Source of the DNA: Candidatus Cloacimonadota bacterium
GTDB lineage: Bacteria > Cloacimonadota > Cloacimonadia > Cloacimonadales > TCS61
Length of the DNA: 11,475 bases
Direction: 5' to 3'
Assembly (NCBI GenBank): GCA_029932755.1
Contig: JAOZPK010000074.1
Location: forward strand, 1 to 11,475
This document shows, one piece after another, positions 1 through 6,924 of the stretch (within the stretch, counting starts at the first letter, position 1; every line of letters begins with the position of its first letter). The translations under genes and the position numbers were made by a program. The notes beneath the pieces are model-generated. The model worked only from the letters and a program-made list of their open reading frames with translations. It ran no database searches and was not told the origin of the DNA.

Positions 1-398
1 GCAGGCGTTCCAATCTTATTTTCGGATGATGTTCCGTGAATCCATATCTCTCTTTCATATGAATCTATTCCGCTACCTCTATTAATACTGTTCTCCATCC
101 CTTCCAGTTTTATTATCCGGGTTGTAATAAGATCTTCATCATACGGCTTTTTAATATTTATTTTAGCAATTTCTTTAGTAAATTCACCAGCTTTATAAAT
201 TGAATTTTTGGGGATATGGTCACCAATTTTTTCTTTGATCAAATGATATCCTAAAGGAGTCATATTGCTTCCGGATTTATTCCCAATACCAAACTTAGAA
301 GTTGATATTGGGTATTCTGCAATTTTAAAATTGTCTTGAATCAACATTAATTTCTGATCTTTAATACTTATTAAAATCATTTTTTCATATTGTATCAT
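1..398 (-). CDS. L,D-transpeptidase (YkuD family), 3' end cut off by the window
   Basis: The 132 visible codons read MIQYEKMILISIKDQKLMLI, then a TPLGYHLIKEKIGD segment, an ITTRIIKLEG segment and IWIHGT...KIGTPA. This is the order seen in YkuD/ErfK L,D-transpeptidases, where TPxG, TTRI and IYIHGTxxxxxIGTPASHGCIRM are conserved. The catalytic SHGCIRM cysteine lies just past the window edge and is not seen. The family makes 3-3 peptidoglycan cross-links or attaches proteins to peptidoglycan in the periplasm. The start at 398 follows a GAGGGG ribosome site (409-414), and an in-frame stop at 414-416 rules out a longer form. The YkuD fold begins almost at residue 1, with no signal peptide, which is odd for a periplasmic enzyme. 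It lies 25 bases downstream of the HAD gene, probably in the same operon. Confidence 0.85.
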   Translation of the reverse strand, partial: MIQYEKMILISIKDQKLMLIQDNFKIAEYPISTSKFGIGNKSGSNMTPLGYHLIKEKIGDHIPKNSIYKAGEFTKEIAKINIKKPYDEDLITTRIIKLEGMENSINRGSGIDSYEREIWIHGTSSENKIGTP

Positions 399-423
399 AA
401 TCTCTATTCCCCTCTATCTTAAA

Positions 424-1005
424 TTAATTCAAATATTTTTTAATATTTCTTTTTGTATCTTCTACATTTGTAAATAGAATTCCGGTTATTCCATTTTCTG
501 TAGCACCTTGGATATTCTCCGGTTTATCATCAATGAACAAACAATCTTCAGGATTTAGATCAAACATTTTAAGAGCACGTTCATAGATTTCTTTTTGCGG
601 CTTAACCGAATCCAATTCATACGACAACATCAAATTATCCTTAAAGAAATGAAGTTCGGGATACTCCTGCCAAATAAGTGGAAAATGAATCTCATCTGTA
701 TTGGAAAGGATATAAACATTATAATTTTCTTTTAATTCATGAGCATAATTCACCATTTCAGTAAGACCTGTAAAAACACTGCTCCATACTTTTTCGAAAC
801 CAGAAAAAGAGTGTTCAAATTTATAGATGTTCTTCAATTTTTTATAAAATTCCTGCCGCGTAATCCTACCAGCTTCAAACTCCATAACAGGAAGGGTAGA
901 ATCCATAAGAGTTTTCGTTTCAGGTTCATAGCCCAACTCTTTGTAAAATACATCAAAATCATATTTTACCAGTACTTTACCAAGATCAAAAATAATATTC
1001 TTCAC
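424..1005 (-). CDS. HAD-superfamily phosphatase, YihX-like (subfamily IA)
   Basis: This is a 193-residue haloacid-dehalogenase-type hydrolase. All four HAD motifs are visible: nucleophile motif I IIFDLGKVLV (D7), motif II ILSNT (S101-N102), motif III KPQKEIYE (K135) and motif IV LFIDDKPENI (D159-D160). Segments such as EAGRITRQEF and SNTDEIHFPLIWQEYPEL closely resemble E. coli YihX, an alpha-glucose-1-phosphate phosphatase. As in YihX, a glycine (G9) replaces the usual second aspartate of motif I. The start is a GTG at 1005-1003, which shares one base with the dtd stop codon and has GGAG five bases upstream. Substrate is not certain. It is not the heptose phosphatase GmhB, whose motif I is different, even though gmhA lies two genes upstream. 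Expected to be cytoplasmic. Confidence 0.85.
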   Translation of the reverse strand: MKNIIFDLGKVLVKYDFDVFYKELGYEPETKTLMDSTLPVMEFEAGRITRQEFYKKLKNIYKFEHSFSGFEKVWSSVFTGLTEMVNYAHELKENYNVYILSNTDEIHFPLIWQEYPELHFFKDNLMLSYELDSVKPQKEIYERALKMFDLNPEDCLFIDDKPENIQGATENGITGILFTNVEDTKRNIKKYLN

Positions 1006-1442
1006 TATCTCTCCAAGATCATTGTAACGGGGCCATCATTTAACAATGTAATATCCATGTGTTCATCAAATTTTCCAAGTTTTGGAATAATGTCGTTCTG
1101 CCTAATAGCTTCAGCAAAATCGAGATACATCCTTTCAGCTTTCCCCGGTTTAGCAGCATTTAGGAAATCGGGTCTGCGTCCCTTTTTACAACTGCCGTAA
1201 AGTGTAAATTGTGAAACGAGTAATATCTCTCCATTAATATCTTTTAGCGAAAGATTCATCTTATCCTGTTCATCTTCAAATATTCTTAAGTTCACAGCTT
1301 TTTTTGCCAACCATCCAATTTGAGAGCTATCATCATCTTTAGAAATGCCAATAAGTATAAGTAACCCCTTCCCAATTCTGGATATTTCTCTTCCATTAAC
1401 TGCTACACTGGCTTGCTTTACTCGTTGAATTACCAATTTCAT
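1005..1442 (-). CDS. dtd: D-aminoacyl-tRNA deacylase (DTD)
   Basis: This cytoplasmic proofreading enzyme hydrolyses D-amino acids, and also glycine, wrongly attached to tRNA. The 145-residue length is that of the family. It starts with the typical MKLVIQRVKQASVAVNG. The active-site motif SQFTLYG is at residues 77-83, GRRPDF at 88-93, and the chirality-checking Gly-Pro motif NDGPVT at 135-140, so no key residue is missing. The ATG directly follows the gmhA stop codon with no gap, and the last base of its own stop codon is the first base of the next gene's GTG. Translational coupling in one mRNA is likely. Confidence 0.97.
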   Translation of the reverse strand: MKLVIQRVKQASVAVNGREISRIGKGLLILIGISKDDDSSQIGWLAKKAVNLRIFEDEQDKMNLSLKDINGEILLVSQFTLYGSCKKGRRPDFLNAAKPGKAERMYLDFAEAIRQNDIIPKLGKFDEHMDITLLNDGPVTMILER

Positions 1443-2033
1443 TTATTGATCCGCATAATTATTCGGGAAAAGAATTCTCTCAATCGTCTCAATAATTATA
1501 TGAAGAATGGCAATATGTATTTCCTGAATTCTATCGGTTGTTTTGCCGGGAGCAATAAGTTGAAGATCACATTTATTATTCAGCTTTCCACCATCTTTTC
1601 CCAATAATCCAAAAGTTATCATTTTTCTATCTGATGCAATTTTTACAGAATTAATAATATTCTGCGAATTTCCACTGGTTGAAATTGCTATTAAAACATC
1701 ACCTTCTTTCCCATAAGCTTCTACCGCTCGTGCAAAAACTTCTTCAAAACCATAATCGTTTGCAACACAGGTAATATGTGATGGGTCTGTTAATGATATT
1801 ACGGGGAGAGCACGACGTTCTTTACGGAATTTTCCAGTTAATTCTTCGGCAAAATGCATCGCATCTGTAGAACTGCCGCCATTACCGCAAATAAGAACTT
1901 TATTCCCATTCTCAAATGTGCTGGCAATAGTGTTGGAAATTCGTTCTATAATTTTAATATTTCTTTTATCTGAAGCAAAATCTACAAAGTTAACAGCAGA
2001 TTCTTTTAATGATATCTCAATATTATTTTTCAT
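1443..2033 (-). CDS. gmhA: Phosphoheptose isomerase (sedoheptulose-7-phosphate isomerase)
   Basis: This 196-residue SIS-domain protein converts sedoheptulose 7-phosphate to D-glycero-D-manno-heptose 7-phosphate, the first step of ADP-heptose synthesis for LPS inner core. Seen in the sequence are the phosphosugar loop GNGGSSTDAMHFAEELTG (residues 50-67), STSGNS (118-123) and the C-terminal DRIQEIHIAILH. By alignment from memory with E. coli GmhA, the metal and catalytic residues are H60, E64, Q170 and H178, all present. These four favour GmhA over DiaA-type SIS proteins. The ATG at 2033 follows AAGGGTG. It has a candidate promoter upstream (2064-2091) and leads the tight gmhA-dtd-HAD-transpeptidase run. 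Heptose synthesis fits a Gram-negative envelope. Confidence 0.93.
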   Translation of the reverse strand: MKNNIEISLKESAVNFVDFASDKRNIKIIERISNTIASTFENGNKVLICGNGGSSTDAMHFAEELTGKFRKERRALPVISLTDPSHITCVANDYGFEEVFARAVEAYGKEGDVLIAISTSGNSQNIINSVKIASDRKMITFGLLGKDGGKLNNKCDLQLIAPGKTTDRIQEIHIAILHIIIETIERILFPNNYADQ

Positions 2034-2063
2034 TTTTCACCCTTTTTGATCTTCTGTTGAAAA

Positions 2064-2091
2064 AATTTAAAACTTATCAATTCGAAGTCAA
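2064..2091 (-). promoter_or_regulatory. Candidate sigma-70-type promoter for the gmhA operon
   Basis: On the minus strand TTGACT (2091-2086) is followed after 16 bases by TAAATT (2069-2064), 30 bases before the gmhA ATG. The -35 box lies in one arm of a 7-bp perfect inverted repeat, CTGTTGA (2094-2088) and TCAACAG (2060-2054), that brackets the putative promoter and could be an operator. The -35 box is good and the -10 box is fair (4 of 6). Confidence 0.4.
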
Positions 2092-2125
2092 CAGGATTTT
2101 TTATTTTCTACAAAATAATCAAATT

Positions 2126-5100
2126 CTAGAATTCTGCTTTTACTTCCATACTCAATTTATGAATCTGTTTTTCATCTGGATAGCTATTCCCAGAATACTG
2201 CAAATTCAGCGAAGTGTAGTTACTCATACGGTAATCCAAATTGATGTCCCACTTGAAGATATTGCCTTCTTTTTTATCGGCAAGGAAACTTAAAAATCCT
2301 GAACCGTCACGATAATTACGTTTATAACTGGCTTTTACAAAGAACCTGTATTTCCGTTTAAAGAAATAAGACGCCGATTCCTCCAGTTCAAAGGCACTAA
2401 TAGTATATTCATTATTATCAGCATCATCATTCCCCTTCTCAAATGAATAAGATATTGATGACTTCAGCGTTATATTGGAAGAGAGTCTGTTTTGAATATC
2501 CATCTCAATTTGATCCAACTCCATTTGCGAATTATAATATGAATCATCTTCTTTAACATGATCGTAATGCAATTCCATATTTGTGTTTTTAACTACAAAA
2601 ATGCGTAATTCAGCATCCCATGTTTCCTGATCTTTTTTTGCAGTTTCGTCATTATACCGGCTATCGAGCGTTTCTTCTAACTTATAACCCAATTTGGAGG
2701 TCAACTTTCTCTCTAAGATGTCAATTGATAAGGTTTGATGCAAAATTCTGCGACCGAAAATCGTTGTTTCAGGATGCATCAGCACATCAGGATCTAAAAA
2801 ATAAACCGACTTTTTATCTTCTTCTCTGGAATTTTCTGTTATCATAACATATGTTTCTGTTTGGAACTTTTTTAAGAATGAATTGGTGATCAATCTTGGC
2901 GTAAGATTCATTGAAAGGCTCGCATTGATCTCTACTGACATTTCAGGATTTTCGTAATCTATTTCAATAATCTCCCAATCATAATCTCCCTGTAAATAAC
3001 CAACAAAAAGAGTATCAACATCATAGGAACCCATATCTTCACCCACATATTGGAAATCTTTGATCTTTGGATAGAACTCGATATTCCTAAGTGAGTAATT
3101 AGAATTGATATTCACCAGATCTTTAAGGAAAACATTTCGAGCTGAAATATCCGCTATATCAAATTCATTTGTAATTTCTAGTTTAATATCTTCTACCTTG
3201 CGATGTGTAAGAGCAATATTAACTCTGTGTTTGGCAGTATTCAAAAAAGTTTCAATCCCGAATGTGTAAGATGCTTCATCATGTTGAGGAATAAAATCCT
3301 GTTCACTTTCAATTATCTGTAGATCATTTTTCATTTGTCCAAATATCCTCGAGGTTATCCACTTTAAATTCGCTGTTTCAAGCTGAGCTTTCCAAATATT
3401 ATTTCTTTCAAGAAAATTACTATTCTCCGTAATTTCATATTCGTAATTGCGATTATAATAATCTAAACCAAAGGCAAATTTCCTAAAATTGTACTTACTT
3501 TTTAGATCATGTTGTTCAATCTTAGAATCACTAATTTGCTGATCTTCTGCAGTTTGGATTACAGAAAGATATCGATGATAAAGCTGTGGAAAAAAGCTTA
3601 TCTGCTTTATGTTGGAAGTTACAGAAATATATTGCTGATCTGCAAAGTCAGTTACTTGCTTCTGCTTATAGATAATAAATGGTGAATATATTTCAAGAAT
3701 ATTCATACTTAACTCAGCCGAATATTCTTCACTACTCAAACTATCCGGTAACTGTGTGAATTCGTAAGCATCGACGGCATTCTGCAGTTGAGAAAAAGTA
3801 GAAAGATCTCCACCAAGTTTTTCATACATTAATTTCAAATCGGGATTGATCTTATCATAATCTGGGAATATGCGAACACTAAACCTGGAAGCAAAATCAT
3901 TATTATCATCATCATCAATATCGGAGAATGTATTCTTATCGTTGGAAGTAAATAAACCTTCTGCTGCAATGCTATAAAAATCTCCAGAATAATTCAAGTT
4001 TAGATCCCAATTTAATTTACTTTGCGGCAAAGGAAGTTTTTTTAATGGAAGATAACTTCCATTTCCAACACCAACATATTCGTAATAAGCTCCCTCAGTA
4101 TTGTAATCGTAATCTCCGTTACCTTCTCCCATGTATTCAAAATAGATATTGTAATGTCCCGTAATTGTGCTGTCGCTCCCAACATAATAGTAATACAATT
4201 CATCTTCGGATATCTCATACTCACCATCTTCAGCTTCCGCTATTCCACTCACCCATGCAGTTTCATCTCCGGCAGCTTCCAAAGCATCAATTTCCTCGTC
4301 AGAATAAGTATCTTGTAGAGGATTATTTCTATCATCATTTTGAACTATTAAATTGCTATTGATCTTAAATTTATCTGTCATATTTACTTCCGAGGAAGCA
4401 AGATACATATTTTGATTATAATCTTCATCAGAATATTGGAATGTAACCCGGATATGACTGGTTACGGAAATAAAATGCCGGCTGGAAAATATTATTCCAC
4501 CTTCCGAATAATCTATAGAGTAATCTGTTCCACGTTGCATCTGCCGTCCGTTTAGAAACACTTCTTCTGATCCCGGAACTACCTGTACGCCTGATGTTCC
4601 CTCAACAGATAAATAGTATGGACCTTGCTTAGCTTCGGTTCCATCAAATGAATATGTTATCTTTCTACCTTTGGAAACTGCTAACGCTGCGGTAACTTTA
4701 TTCTTCCCACTCCAACCTGCCTTTAACCCTTCAAATTTCGTTGAATATTTCATATAGTAAGAATTATCAAAATCCATTTCCAGATCACCAAAGGCAAGTT
4801 CGTATTTTTCTCCATACAACCGAATAAATATTTTATCCAGACTGCTCAGTTCACGGGAATCTCCTTCAGGCGTTATAGGAGTTTGGCTGTCGGAAAGTTG
4901 AGCCTCAATACTCATCTCATCGCTTAGTTTTCCATTGATCTTTAAGAAAAGTGATTGATCGAGATCAAAATCTTCGTTATTGGCAACCGATATCGAAATT
5001 GTTTTGCTACCTGTAATATCAAGATCGGAGTTGTTGTAAAATTGACGTGACTGAATTTTAGATACTTTCACATCTGTTGTATCAGAATATTCCTGAGTTT

Positions 5101-5407
5101 GAAATAGATAGAACCTACTGTTAAGATGCTTTGGGTAGATATAATATTCAATTATACAATTACCTAAAACTTTGTTAAATGTGATTGTTCCTTTTTGGTA
5201 ATTAATTTGATATTCTTCGTTCCCAAAATTTATAGAATCATTATAAACTTTTTCTGAATTGATAATAATGTTTGTAGAAGATAGTTCTATTGATACTTCG
5301 GGTTCAGTCACATTTAACCGTTCCCACTTTATCATTGGAGAGAAGAAATTATAGGCAGATAAAGCAACCTGCAGAAAAATGATACTAATAACAAATTTTA
5401 TTTTCAT
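2126..5407 (-). CDS. Large outer-membrane beta-barrel surface protein with SprA-like N-terminal region
   Basis: The protein has 1093 residues. A Sec signal peptide is clear: two lysines, the hydrophobic stretch FVISIIFLQVAL, and likely cleavage after LSA (residue 18). Residues 134-230 (GSKTIS, DFDLDQSLFLKINGKLSD, AFGDLEMDF, EGLKAGW) resemble the recurring unit of SprA, the T9SS translocon: FD-NQ-L--NI-GK-GD, then AFGDI, then G-KA. Residues 280-335 (SEEVFLNGRQMQRGTDYSIDY, then HIRVTFQYS) match a surface-protein module I recall from FCB bacteria. Four YVGxGxGxY-like motifs occur (407-419, 423-433, 442-452, 785-795), and an acidic IDDDDNND lies at 497-504. From about 640 on, alternating polar and aromatic strands end in MEVKAEF with a terminal Phe, as in barrels recognised by BamA. 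At 1093 residues it is far smaller than SprA (over 2000), so SprA itself is unlikely. Function is unknown, possibly export or surface attachment. The ribosome site is weak. Gene calling is certain; the fold is an inference. Confidence 0.7.
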   Translation of the reverse strand: MKIKFVISIIFLQVALSAYNFFSPMIKWERLNVTEPEVSIELSSTNIIINSEKVYNDSINFGNEEYQINYQKGTITFNKVLGNCIIEYYIYPKHLNSRFYLFQTQEYSDTTDVKVSKIQSRQFYNNSDLDITGSKTISISVANNEDFDLDQSLFLKINGKLSDEMSIEAQLSDSQTPITPEGDSRELSSLDKIFIRLYGEKYELAFGDLEMDFDNSYYMKYSTKFEGLKAGWSGKNKVTAALAVSKGRKITYSFDGTEAKQGPYYLSVEGTSGVQVVPGSEEVFLNGRQMQRGTDYSIDYSEGGIIFSSRHFISVTSHIRVTFQYSDEDYNQNMYLASSEVNMTDKFKINSNLIVQNDDRNNPLQDTYSDEEIDALEAAGDETAWVSGIAEAEDGEYEISEDELYYYYVGSDSTITGHYNIYFEYMGEGNGDYDYNTEGAYYEYVGVGNGSYLPLKKLPLPQSKLNWDLNLNYSGDFYSIAAEGLFTSNDKNTFSDIDDDDNNDFASRFSVRIFPDYDKINPDLKLMYEKLGGDLSTFSQLQNAVDAYEFTQLPDSLSSEEYSAELSMNILEIYSPFIIYKQKQVTDFADQQYISVTSNIKQISFFPQLYHRYLSVIQTAEDQQISDSKIEQHDLKSKYNFRKFAFGLDYYNRNYEYEITENSNFLERNNIWKAQLETANLKWITSRIFGQMKNDLQIIESEQDFIPQHDEASYTFGIETFLNTAKHRVNIALTHRKVEDIKLEITNEFDIADISARNVFLKDLVNINSNYSLRNIEFYPKIKDFQYVGEDMGSYDVDTLFVGYLQGDYDWEIIEIDYENPEMSVEINASLSMNLTPRLITNSFLKKFQTETYVMITENSREEDKKSVYFLDPDVLMHPETTIFGRRILHQTLSIDILERKLTSKLGYKLEETLDSRYNDETAKKDQETWDAELRIFVVKNTNMELHYDHVKEDDSYYNSQMELDQIEMDIQNRLSSNITLKSSISYSFEKGNDDADNNEYTISAFELEESASYFFKRKYRFFVKASYKRNYRDGSGFLSFLADKKEGNIFKWDINLDYRMSNYTSLNLQYSGNSYPDEKQIHKLSMEVKAEF
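4043..4195 (-). repeat. Three tandem degenerate Tyr/Gly repeats coded inside the outer-membrane protein
   Basis: Residues 405-455 of the large outer-membrane protein hold three imperfect units of about 15-19 residues: YYYYVGSDSTITGHY, YFEYMGEGNGDY with a short linker, and YYEYVGVGNGSYLPL. A fourth isolated copy, FQYVGEDMGSY, is coded at 3023-3055. The shared pattern is aromatic-x-Y-[VM]-G-x-G-x-G-x-Y. The similarity is at protein level; the DNA copies have diverged. Confidence 0.6.
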
Positions 5408-5543
5408 TCTTTCAATCTATCCAAAAAATATTTTAAATATGAAAACAATAATGATACTCTGAAAGTCAAGTGAATGTTATTATTTTAAAATTTTTAAAAG
5501 ATATTGTCTTTCGGAGGAACTCTTCGAATAATTTTCTTATGAA

Positions 5544-5704
5544 GAATCTCTCTTGCTTCTCGTTCCCAAGTTGATCTTGGGAATGACAACATACCCATCA
5601 CTCTAAGGAATCTACTTACTGAAACTCTTAACGAAGAACTGAGGAATTATTGTTTAGTTATTTTTATAACTTATTCTTCCTTAAGAGAACAGCGTGAGAG
5701 ATTC
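5544..5704. repeat. MITE-like element, copy A (9-bp terminal inverted repeats)
   Basis: The 161-bp stretch is bounded by perfect 9-bp inverted repeats, GAATCTCTC (5544-5552) and GAGAGATTC (5696-5704). It has no coding capacity. Its right end, ATTCTTCCTTA followed by AGAGAACAGC and GAGAGATTC (5673-5704), aligns with the right end of the element at 7820-7956, so both seem to belong to one dispersed family. It carries an internal hairpin at 5563-5583. No target duplication was recognised. Confidence 0.6.
5563..5583. repeat. Perfect hairpin inside MITE-like copy A
   Basis: TTCCCAAG and CTTGGGAA form an 8-bp perfect stem around the 5-base loop TTGAT. No T-run follows on either strand, so it is more likely part of the repeat element than a terminator. 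Confidence 0.6.
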
Positions 5705-5720
5705 GTCAGGATGTACTGTG

Positions 5721-6701
5721 TTAACTTGCCAAGCAATTTTTGCAATAATCTTGATTATATGTTCTTTCATATTTCAAAATTGCAAAGATCTGTTTGATAA
5801 GTTTATTAACAACAGCAACCCTACACACTTTATGTTCTTTTCCTTTCGACACTAATCGTTCATAAAACTCTTTGCAAGACTTATTATGCTGCATTGCAGA
5901 TAAAGAAGTCATATACAATTGTTTTCTTAAATAACTATTACCCTTTTTGCTTATTCTACCTCGACCCCGTACCGAACTACCTGACTCCGATGGAGATGGA
6001 TTGATACCAATGAAACTTGCTACCTGCTTACTGTTTTCAAAATCTTCGAATTTACCAAAAAAACCTATTATGACAACTGCGGTTTTAACTCCAACACCAT
6101 TTATGCTGAGAAGACGATCATAAACATCTGAATAATGTTCTTTAACTATTTGGAGTAATTCTACCTCAAACTTTGAAATCTCTCGCTCTGCATTTCTTAT
6201 AAGTTGTTTAAAACTTTTAATAACGGATTTAACCTGCAAAGGATCTTGTGCTAAAGCTTCCAATCTGTTATAATAGCCCTCCTTTGTTTCAATTAAAGCA
6301 TCAATGGCTCTTAGTATCTTGATTATCTTCTGACGCTCAATTGAACGCGGTTGGAAAAGAGATACTTTCTGCTCATAACCATACTCGGCAATCAGCTTGG
6401 CATCTACTGCATCTGTTTTGGCACGGATCATTTTCATCTGTGCAAAACGTTTGATAATCAAAGAATTGATTATGCCAACCTTAAAACCTTGCTCATGTAA
6501 TAATGTTGCCAACCGGAGATGATAAACTCCTGTTGCTTCCATTACAAAAAGACAATCATCTTTCTCACTTACAAAACTTCTTAACATCTTTTCAATGTCC
6601 TTCTTATCATTATTGATAAATAATGCTTTGTGCTGATATCCATTGTAAACGGATAAATCTAATTTTTTCTTTGACACATCAATACCGACTATTAATTTCA
6701 T
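5721..6701 (-). CDS. IS110-family transposase/recombinase (DEDD type)
   Basis: The protein has 326 residues and looks intact. The N-terminal RuvC-like domain shows VGIDVSKKKLDLSV (D8), FVMEATGVYHL (E55) and KTDAVDAKLIAEYG (D97, D100), giving the DEDD set. A coiled region about 130-190 follows. The C-terminal Transposase_20 domain has LLSINGVGVKTAVVII, then FIGINPSPSESGSSVRGRG and ISKKGNSYLRKQLY. The catalytic serine is probably S240, in the SG pair. The frame is open 46 codons further upstream, but ATG 6701 has AAGGA seven bases before it and begins the conserved domain, so the longer form is rejected. In the family (IS621 is the studied member) this enzyme recombines donor and target DNA under guidance of a bridge RNA. 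Confidence 0.93.
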   Translation of the reverse strand: MKLIVGIDVSKKKLDLSVYNGYQHKALFINNDKKDIEKMLRSFVSEKDDCLFVMEATGVYHLRLATLLHEQGFKVGIINSLIIKRFAQMKMIRAKTDAVDAKLIAEYGYEQKVSLFQPRSIERQKIIKILRAIDALIETKEGYYNRLEALAQDPLQVKSVIKSFKQLIRNAEREISKFEVELLQIVKEHYSDVYDRLLSINGVGVKTAVVIIGFFGKFEDFENSKQVASFIGINPSPSESGSSVRGRGRISKKGNSYLRKQLYMTSLSAMQHNKSCKEFYERLVSKGKEHKVCRVAVVNKLIKQIFAILKYERTYNQDYCKNCLAS

Positions 6702-6722
6702 TTTACGTTCCTTAAATGGATT

Positions 6723-6863
6723 TGATGTGGAAAATCTATCATCGCAATTATACAGGCTCTTGCCTAGTGTACTGTTCAGATTTAAAAAAGAAGGTGGGTT
6801 TAGCATTCTGAACGGTTTGGTTAACCAATGACGAGCCAAACTTGCTCACCTTCTTCCACATCA
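6723..6863 (-). ncRNA. Candidate bridge RNA of the IS110 element
   Basis: This lies in the non-coding region upstream of the recombinase, where IS110-group elements encode their bridge RNA. Paired arms (plus-strand coordinates): an outer stem of 10 bp, 6723-6732 with 6854-6863; a middle stem GAAGGTG with CACCTTC, 6790-6796 with 6847-6853, contiguous with the outer stem on one side; an inner hairpin GTTTGG with CCAAAC, 6815-6820 with 6836-6841, with a 15-base loop; and a separate hairpin AGGC-TCTT-GCCT at 6754-6765. GTTCAGA with TCTGAAC (6774-6780, 6807-6813) offers an alternative pairing, and TTGGTTAACCAA (6817-6828) is a perfect palindrome. Two stem-loop domains with large loops suit the target- and donor-binding loops of known bridge RNAs. 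The pairings are seen; the function is inferred from family and position. Confidence 0.55.
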
Positions 6864-6904
6864 TTTTTATGATTATCACATTATTAAGAACATTTTGTGT
6901 CAAC

Positions 6905-6918
6905 ATACGATGACGTAT
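6905..6918. repeat. Small hairpin at the IS/host junction
   Basis: ATACG-ATGA-CGTAT is a perfect 5-bp stem with a 4-base loop. It lies between the proposed IS left end and the stop codon of the decayed T9SS cargo gene. It may be a remnant of that gene's terminator, but no clear T-run remains. Confidence 0.4.
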
Positions 6919-6924
6919 TATTAA

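Larger units (their letters stand above)
5408..5720. other. Gene-free stretch between the outer-membrane protein gene and the IS110 element
   Basis: These 313 bases hold no convincing reading frame. The side next to the outer-membrane protein gene (5408-5520) is very AT-rich and must carry its promoter. A TTGACT lies at 5469-5464 on the minus strand, but no good -10 follows at normal spacing. The rest is the MITE-like repeat at 5544-5704, then 12 bases (5705-5716) before the IS110 boundary. Confidence 0.6.
5717..6904 (-). mobile_element. IS110-family insertion sequence (about 1.2 kb)
   Basis: The element consists of one DEDD recombinase gene (5721-6701) with a long non-coding region upstream of it (6702 to about 6904) and almost none downstream. 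That layout is typical of the IS110 group and opposite to the IS1111 group. There are no long terminal inverted repeats, as expected. The ends given are a proposal: on the element's strand GTTGACACA (6904-6896) and GTTAACACA (5725-5717) are near-identical direct repeats close to the two sides. The second contains the recombinase stop codon. The element sits just after the stop of a decayed T9SS cargo gene, next to a small hairpin (6905-6918). Confidence 0.75.

Noticed and set aside
739..1200. Plus-strand open frame of 153 codons across the HAD and dtd genes
   Set aside because: It is antisense to two clearly conserved genes, has no ribosome site and no recognisable motif.
2053..2094. CTGTTGA/TCAACAG inverted repeat as a terminator for the outer-membrane protein gene
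   Set aside because: The arms are 27 bases apart with no T-run directly after, and they overlap a better promoter reading, so an operator or chance is more likely.
4165..4362. Plus-strand open frame within the outer-membrane protein gene
   Set aside because: It is the complement of the acidic and Tyr/Gly-repeat coding segment; its histidine-rich composition comes from that bias.
6702..6839. 46-residue N-terminal extension of the IS110 recombinase
   Set aside because: The family begins at MKLIVGIDVSKKK, which has its own AAGGA site, and the extension overlaps the inverted repeats of the candidate bridge RNA.
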